Shown: positions 42,142 to 46,565 of the stretch, one piece after another
How the letters are laid out: every line of letters starts with the position of its first letter
Numbering within the stretch: the first letter of the stretch is position 1
From: Candidatus Zhuqueibacterota bacterium
GTDB taxonomy: Bacteria; Zhuqueibacterota; Zhuqueibacteria; Residuimicrobiales; Krinioviventaceae
DNA: 46,565 nucleotides
Reading direction: 5' to 3'
NCBI GenBank assembly: GCA_016929295.1
Contig: JAFGJB010000170.1
Span: forward strand, 1 to 46,565
Notes under the pieces: model-generated
The model's input: the letters and a program-made list of their open reading frames with translations, nothing else
Databases searched by the model: none
What the model was told of the DNA's origin: nothing
Program-made: the position numbers and the translations under genes

Positions 42142-43464
42142 ATGATGAAAACGTGCACCACAATTGTGATTCTTCTCGCAGCGCTCGGCTGCAGCAGATT
42201 TGGCCGCGCTCAAACGGTCGATTCGCCGTACGAAATCGGCGTCTGGCGGGGATTCCGCACCGCCGCTGTCAGCTTTACTTTTGATGATGGCACGGCCAAT
42301 CAGTTCAGCAAAGCCGTGCCGCTGTTCAATGAATTTGGCTTCAATCTGACCCTTTTTACTGTGACGCGATCTATCGAGTACGGATTACCCAATTGGGATG
42401 TGCTGCAGAACACCGCCGCGCAGGGGCATGAGATCGCCGCCCACACGTTGACGCACACCAGCTTTGCCGGCATGAGCGATTCGCTGCAGACGCTGGAGCT
42501 GAGAGACTGTCAGAGTGACATCGATTCGCATATATCCGGACAAAAATGCGTGACAATGGCCTATGCCTTTTGTGTGACCGGCAACAAATCTTTGTGCGCG
42601 CAATATTATATCGCCGCGCGCATCTGCTCCGGCGTCATCGAGCCGCGCACGCCGCGCGATTTCATGGCCATCAGCTCCATCATCTGCGGCACCGAGGGAT
42701 CGGTGAAAACAGCGGATCATTTTATCAGCAGGTTCACTTCCACTGTAAAGTCCGGAGGGTGGTGCGTTTTGCTCCTGCACGGCGTCGACGATGACGGCGG
42801 CTGGTCACCCGTGCCATCGAGCACCTTGCGGGAAACGTTGGAATATCTGCACGCCAATCCAAACGACTATTGGATCGAGACCTTTGGCAATGTCGCGCGC
42901 TACATCAAGGAGCGCGATGCCGCATCGGTGGCCGAAATCGCGGCGACGGACACCGACATCACCGTACGGGTGACGGACGGCCTCGATGATGCGATCTATA
43001 ACTATCCCGTCACTCTTCGGCGACCACTTCCCGATGGCTGGGCATCGGCCACTGTCGAGCAAAATGGCCAGCCCGTTGCGGTGCAGGTCGCCGAGGGTGA
43101 CAGCGTCAGCTTTATCATGTTCGATGCGCTGCCGGACGCCGGCGATGTGATTTTGACGAAAAACGGCTCGGCGGGCGTGCGCACAGATGATCAGGCGATC
43201 ACAGCCTCTGTTCTGCGGCAAAACTATCCCAATCCCTTCAATCCGGTGACGACAATCCCGTTTGAATTGACAAAAGCCGGATGGGTGCGACTCACCGTCT
43301 TTGACCTGCGCGGCCGAGAAGTTACGACGCTGCTGAACGAAGAGCTGGCCTCCGGCCGGCATTCAATCACCTTCACCGCCGAGACAGTGGCGAGCGGCGT
43401 CTATGTCTGCACGCTGCAAGGAGAGGGCGTTTTGCAGCAGCGCAAAATGGTGTTGTTGCGGTGA
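42142..43464 (+). CDS. Secreted polysaccharide deacetylase (NodB fold) with C-terminal sorting domain
   Basis: The 440-residue protein has a signal peptide (about residues 5-23). The NodB homology domain (about 38-275) shows motif 1 as 'SFTFDDG' (Asp48-Asp49) and motif 2 as 'AHTLTH' (His101, His105), the metal-binding triad of family CE4. A linker domain (about 280-345) follows, then the sorting domain 'LRQNYPNPFNPVTTIPFEL' to the end. CE4 enzymes remove acetyl groups from N-acetylated sugars or cell-wall polymers. ATG 42142 has GGAAGGG upstream. The sorting domain means export and possibly surface attachment. The GH53 relic follows 83 nt downstream. Confidence 0.92.
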   Translation: MMKTCTTIVILLAALGCSRFGRAQTVDSPYEIGVWRGFRTAAVSFTFDDGTANQFSKAVPLFNEFGFNLTLFTVTRSIEYGLPNWDVLQNTAAQGHEIAAHTLTHTSFAGMSDSLQTLELRDCQSDIDSHISGQKCVTMAYAFCVTGNKSLCAQYYIAARICSGVIEPRTPRDFMAISSIICGTEGSVKTADHFISRFTSTVKSGGWCVLLLHGVDDDGGWSPVPSSTLRETLEYLHANPNDYWIETFGNVARYIKERDAASVAEIAATDTDITVRVTDGLDDAIYNYPVTLRRPLPDGWASATVEQNGQPVAVQVAEGDSVSFIMFDALPDAGDVILTKNGSAGVRTDDQAITASVLRQNYPNPFNPVTTIPFELTKAGWVRLTVFDLRGREVTTLLNEELASGRHSITFTAETVASGVYVCTLQGEGVLQQRKMVLLR

Positions 43465-43547
43465 ATTGACCCGATCCAATGAGGTATAAAGAAGAACATC
43501 GACCATGTTCCAGCGCGGGATCGGATCAATGAATAGGAGGTCATAGT

Positions 43548-43903
43548 ATGCGGAAAAAGAGCAATGCGAATTGTTTTGTCCTCCTGACAGGTCTCTGTCT
43601 GTCAATAAGCATTATGACGCCCGTTCATCCTCTAAACTATGCCATCGGTGCGGATTTGTCCTTTCTCAAGCAGGAGAGGATGGCGGCTTTCTCTTCAAAG
43701 ACGGCGGTGAAGCCAAATCCGGCCTGCAGATTTTCAAGGATCATGGCTATAACTGGATTCGGTTGCGGCTGTTCCACACACCGACGCGACTGCCGAATGA
43801 CCTGGCATACACCATCGCGCTCGCCCAGGCGGCAAAACAGTATGATCCCGACGGCCAGGCACTGCCGGTGCTGACGGTGTTCGACAAATATACCAGATAT
43901 TGA
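43548..43903 (+). pseudogene. Relic of a GH53 (endo-beta-1,4-galactanase) gene
   Basis: It starts with AGGAGGTC and ATG 43548 and a signal peptide, then 'NYAIGADLSFLKQ', the typical GH53 beginning. Near 43667 the frame shifts and continues as 'GEDGGFLFKDGGEAKSGLQI', 'FKDHGYNWIRLRLFHTPTRL' and 'PNDLAYTIALAQAAK'. It then jumps to 'YDPDGQALPVLTVFDKYTRY' and stops, which looks like the C-terminal end. The central two-thirds of the catalytic barrel, with the catalytic glutamates, is missing. So it has a frameshift and a large internal deletion. The family assignment is from memory of GH53 motifs and is likely but not checked. Confidence 0.75.
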
Positions 43904-44080
43904 GTCCTCGCTTTCACAGCATGCGCTCCACAGGTTGAATTGTGCGGTCGCGGCACGTTTGACAGGTGCTTCGAAACCGCGCGGTCGATCATGGATTTTT
44001 TGGATGATATTTTATGTTTCACCAAGTGGAAATCCACGATAGCAACTAAAAAAGAGAGGCAAAAATAACCGGGAAATCGG

Positions 44081-44500
44081 ATGATGTCAGAAAAACTGAT
44101 TTACATAACACATAATGATAAGAAAAAATTAAGGCATTTGCTCGCGCAGTCGAGGGCTCACCATCTGGAAGAGGAAAAATACTTGTCAGATTTAGAATTT
44201 GAATTGGCGCGAGCAAAGGTGGTGAAATCACATGGCGTCCCTGCGGATGTCATCACGATGAATTCGCAAGTTCGTCTTTTGGACACCACGTCGCAAGAGG
44301 AAATGGTCTGTTGGCTGGTTTATCCGGACTACGCCAACGACGAGCACGGCAAAATATCAATTTTCGCTCCCATGGGGTTGGCATTGATCGGCTATCGCGT
44401 CGGCGATATTATTGAATGGCCGGTGCCGGGAGGCATGTTGCGCATTAAAGTCCTGGAAATATTGTATCAGCCGGAAGCTTCCGGTAATTATGATTTATGA
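44081..44500 (+). CDS. rnk: Rnk-like GreA/GreB-family regulator of nucleoside diphosphate kinase
   Basis: The 139-residue protein has a helical N-terminal part (about 1-50, 'HNDKKKLRHLLAQSRAHHLE') and a C-terminal GreA/GreB-type domain ('VITMNSQVRLLDTTSQEEM', 'FAPMGLALIGYRVGDIIEWPV', 'GMLRIKVLEILYQPEA'). This is the Rnk layout: such proteins bind RNA polymerase or influence nucleotide metabolism, and lack the long coiled coil of GreA. Start is ATG 44081 or 44084. A GGGAAATCGG stretch precedes it. A strong terminator follows. Confidence 0.86.
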   Translation: MMSEKLIYITHNDKKKLRHLLAQSRAHHLEEEKYLSDLEFELARAKVVKSHGVPADVITMNSQVRLLDTTSQEEMVCWLVYPDYANDEHGKISIFAPMGLALIGYRVGDIIEWPVPGGMLRIKVLEILYQPEASGNYDL

Positions 44501-44510
44501 TGATTCGCCG

Positions 44511-44562
44511 CAAAAAAATACCCTCAATCCAAAAAACCAGACAACGGTTTTTTGGATTGAGG
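44511..44562 (-). terminator. Bidirectional terminator between rnk and the lipoprotein gene
   Basis: A perfect 17-bp stem (44522-44538 with 44546-44562, 7-nt loop). On the minus strand a T-run (from the A-run at 44512-44518) follows the stem, as needed to end the lipoprotein transcript. Confidence 0.93.
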
Positions 44563-44601
44563 TTATGCAAATTTTGATCTGATTTGAAAACTTTTCGGAA
44601 C

Positions 44602-45198
44602 TCACCTGGCAGCTTTTGAATCGATCATCTGCTGAATTTCATCTTTAAGGGCGAGGAGCTTTTCCATGGTTCCCTTCAGCTGGTCATGGGCAGACACTAG
44701 ATCGCCCTTTTCGACCACTGCGTTGACTTCCAGCAGCGATGTTTCGCATGTAGATAATCGGCTTTGGATGTCATCCAACACTGCCTTGCTTTCTCTGCCT
44801 CTCGGCGCCATGGCGATCAGTCCTTTGACGGCGCCCAACTCGGTTTGAGTTTTTACAATCAGCGTATCGACCAGACTCTTCACTTCTGCCTTCTTCGCTT
44901 CAATCTGCGGCATCACTTCATTCAGCACATTTGTGGTTGATGCCAGCAGTTTTTTTGCCTTTGAATAATTGCGTGAAGCGGCAGATTTGGTATTCTGCAT
45001 ATCTATCTCGGCCAGGGCGGCACTCAGAGAATCATGAGCAGCTTTGTACTGATCGGCAAAATAACGATCAACTTCCGCTGTCTTCGCCGCTTCTAACGCC
45101 GCTTTTGCCGCATCCACTGCTTGTTGCGGTGCCTTGGCACAACCGAACATCATGACCACTGCCAAGCCCAATACGAGAAAAACAAGCTTGACTTTCAT
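44602..45198 (-). CDS. Helical lipoprotein of unknown function (DUF4398-like)
   Basis: The 198-residue protein starts at ATG 45198 with a GGAGG site; the frame is open to 45210 but that start is weaker. It has a lipoprotein signal peptide ending in the lipobox MMFGC (about residue 20). The mature protein is rich in Ala, Lys, Glu and Leu with long amphipathic helices ('VDAAKAALEAAKTAEVDRYF', 'SAALAEIDMQNTKSAASRNY'), like the short tetratricopeptide/DUF4398 lipoproteins. Function unknown, possibly a periplasmic structural or peptidoglycan-associated role. Monocistronic, with its terminator downstream. Confidence 0.82.
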   Translation of the reverse strand: MKVKLVFLVLGLAVVMMFGCAKAPQQAVDAAKAALEAAKTAEVDRYFADQYKAAHDSLSAALAEIDMQNTKSAASRNYSKAKKLLASTTNVLNEVMPQIEAKKAEVKSLVDTLIVKTQTELGAVKGLIAMAPRGRESKAVLDDIQSRLSTCETSLLEVNAVVEKGDLVSAHDQLKGTMEKLLALKDEIQQMIDSKAAR

Positions 45199-45409
45199 TT
45201 TTACCTCCACAATTAGTAGCGGATAGGCTTTTCACCTCAGAGGTGTTCAAACGTTTATGACAGGCGTTCTTCCCACATGTTATTTAGAATTGAGGTGTCT
45301 AAAAACCCATCCATAATGACAATAATTTACAAAAAAATATCCATTTTCGCCAATAAAATTTTGCACTTTTCTCATGAACTGTAATTTTTTTCCGGCATTC
45401 GTAAAACGC

Positions 45410-45438
45410 TTGACCAATTTCGTGATCTTTAGTATAAT
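45410..45438 (+). promoter_or_regulatory. Near-consensus sigma-70 promoter for the 45492 gene
   Basis: TTGACC (45410-45415), 17-nt spacer, TATAAT (45433-45438), about 54 nt before ATG 45492. Confidence 0.85.
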
Positions 45439-45491
45439 CGTGACGAAATGTCCACTATGTTGCAGATCTGCTGAAAGGAATAGAACAAGAA

Positions 45492-46121
45492 ATGACTTTT
45501 GACCATGCGCTCAATCTTTACGAACAGCGGCGGTCGCAGTTGAATACTCCTCGCGCCATTCAGAATTTTCTCGATGCCATTCCGTACAGCTGCGAGCCCG
45601 TCTACCGCTGCCCGCTACGGGTGCTGCGCGACCGCCTCGCCCACTGTTTTGACGGCGCCCTCTTCGGCGCGGCCGCTCTGCGCCGGCTGGGCTATTCTCC
45701 ACTGGTTCTGGATATGATACCGGATGATCGTGATGATGAGCACATGCTGGCACTCTATAAAAAAGACAGACACTGGGGGGCGGTCGCCAAATCCAATACG
45801 GTCGGACTGCGGTTCCGCGAACCGATCTACCGGTCGCTGCGCGAGCTGGTGATGTCCTATTTTGAGCTCTATTATAATGTCGAAGGCGAAAAGACGCTGC
45901 GCGGTTATACAGTGCCGCTGGACCTGCAAACTTTTGACAAATATGACTGGATGACGAGCGATGCCGCGATGGAACGGATTGCCCAGCGCACGGATGAAAT
46001 CAGACGATTTCACCTGCTGACGCCGGCCATGATCGCCCATCTCTCTCCGGTCGATGACCGTCTGTTCAAGGCGTGTTTCATGGGGGCGAATGAGGACGGA
46101 TTATTTAAACCCGGTGGATAA
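45492..46121 (+). CDS. Transglutaminase-like / papain-fold protein of unknown function
   Basis: The 209-residue protein has a Cys-His pair in a transglutaminase-like arrangement: Cys in 'DRLAHCFDGALFGAAALRRL' and His in 'DDEHMLALYKKDRHWGAVAK', with a following Asn in 'KSN' (as a possible third residue). The family is met in several uncultured bacteria but is not named in my memory. No signal peptide or membrane segment, so it is probably cytoplasmic. ATG 45492 has GAAAGGAA upstream and a strong promoter. Six nt before the truncated regulator gene, with which it may share a transcript. Confidence 0.7.
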   Translation: MTFDHALNLYEQRRSQLNTPRAIQNFLDAIPYSCEPVYRCPLRVLRDRLAHCFDGALFGAAALRRLGYSPLVLDMIPDDRDDEHMLALYKKDRHWGAVAKSNTVGLRFREPIYRSLRELVMSYFELYYNVEGEKTLRGYTVPLDLQTFDKYDWMTSDAAMERIAQRTDEIRRFHLLTPAMIAHLSPVDDRLFKACFMGANEDGLFKPGG

Positions 46122-46126
46122 AGCCA

Positions 46127-46384
46127 ATGGCAATTGAATTTAGCCGACTTGATGTCGCCTGCTTTTTTACTCTTATTCTCTGCACTACAGGCGCCCCGCA
46201 GCCTCAGGGGCCCTACTTTGAACATCTCTCGACGCAGGACGGATTGTCCAATGATATTATCATGTCCATCATCCAGTATAGTCGCGGATTCATGTGGTTT
46301 GGCACTTTTGATGGCTTGAATCGTTACGATGGATATCAATTTATTCAATACTTTAATGAGCCGGCGGATTTTCAAAAAGCATAA
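46127..46384 (+). pseudogene. Truncated two-component regulator propeller (reg_prop) protein
   Basis: The 85-codon frame begins with a signal-like hydrophobic segment (VACFFTLILCTTG) and then the first blade of a ligand-sensing propeller: 'FEHLSTQDGLSNDIIMSIIQ' and 'RGFMWFGTFDGLNRYDGYQF'. These are the opening repeats of large hybrid sensor kinases with a two-component regulator propeller, usually over 1000 residues. Here the frame stops at 46382-46384 after the first blade, and the following sequence is AT-rich and belongs to a transposase fragment on the other strand. It is most simply a gene cut off by insertion or recombination. Confidence 0.8.
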
Positions 46385-46409
46385 GGCTATTATACAGCAA
46401 ATAGTCAAA

Positions 46410-46565
46410 TTAAAAATCATCATAAATATTCAATTTGTCATAAGGATATCGAATGATCGGTTCAATTTCTTTTTCATGTCGGGAAATGTAGCTACAAAAC
46501 AGCCATTTTTTCGGATCGTCGACATAGCCATGCTTAACTGAATTAAACCAGAGATAGTGAATTCG
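46410..46565 (-). mobile_element. C-terminal end of a RAYT/Y1-type transposase (partial, runs out of window)
   Basis: Read on the minus strand from the window edge, 51 residues end at TAA 46410-46412: 'RIHYLWFNSVKHGYVDDPKK', then 'WLFCSYISRHEKEIEPII', then 'RYPYDKLNIYDDF'. The 'N-x-V-K-H-G-Y-V-x-x-P-x-x-W' pattern followed by 'S-Y' is the C-terminal hallmark of REP-associated tyrosine transposases (IS200/IS605 Y1 relatives). The catalytic HUH motif and tyrosine would be in the part outside the window. No flanking REP pairs could be judged. It abuts the truncated propeller gene. Confidence 0.78.

Overview
The window looks like chromosomal DNA of a Gram-negative bacterium of the FCB superphylum, most plausibly Calditrichota/KSB1-like. 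This is inference. It rests on several secreted proteins that end in a 'YPNPFN'-type C-terminal sorting/FlgD-like domain (genes at 20570, 21470, 35231, 39599, 42142), on DUF3160 and DUF362 proteins, Tat lipoproteins and outer-membrane barrels, and a SpoVG homologue. Base composition is even and most genes have clear GGAGG-type ribosome sites. No rRNA, tRNA or CRISPR was seen; one tmRNA gene is present.

Layout. 1-2.8 kb: tail of an unknown gene, a membrane-anchored reductive-dehalogenase-like corrinoid/Fe-S protein, a PfkB sugar kinase and a cupin. 3.0-8.6 kb: a compact arginine operon argJ-proC-argC-argB-argD-short argA. 9-12.5 kb (minus strand): a Tat-exported DUF362 lipoprotein, then an ECF sigma factor, zf-HC2 anti-sigma factor and two Spy/CpxP-like periplasmic proteins, an envelope-stress module. 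12.8-17.9 kb: a lone FlgD-like domain protein, spoVG, a spermidine-synthase-like membrane protein, a small secreted protein and a universal stress protein. 17.9-20.5 kb: P5C dehydrogenase, a selenoprotein W-like gene with an in-frame UGA, and an adenosine-specific kinase. 20.5-27.4 kb: two sorting-domain proteins (one DUF3160), an outer-membrane barrel and glyS. 27.5-29.5 kb: tetraheme cytochrome, CPXCG zinc ribbon and two decayed genes. 29.7-33.2 kb: GIY-YIG, rsmE, SDR, then an Rrf2 regulator beside cysK. 33.4-43.5 kb: unknown secreted protein, tmRNA, two large secreted subtilases, a lipoprotein and a secreted polysaccharide deacetylase. 43.5-46.6 kb: a GH53 relic, rnk, a lipoprotein, a transglutaminase-like protein, and a two-component propeller gene cut off beside a RAYT-type transposase.

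The strongest hidden signal is at 19559-19774 on the minus strand. It is a 71-residue SelW/Rdx-family frame with a C-G-M-UGA motif, a hairpin of bacterial SECIS shape 14 nt after the UGA, a good sigma-70 promoter, and rocA directly downstream. Conventional ORF calling would split or miss it.

Other points worth a second look: a 32-bp near-perfect palindrome in front of the Rrf2 gene; coexistence of ArgJ, a short ArgA and ProC in one operon; carbohydrate-related pseudogenes, two of which keep only their ends; and a transposase fragment at the right edge that appears to have interrupted a regulator gene.
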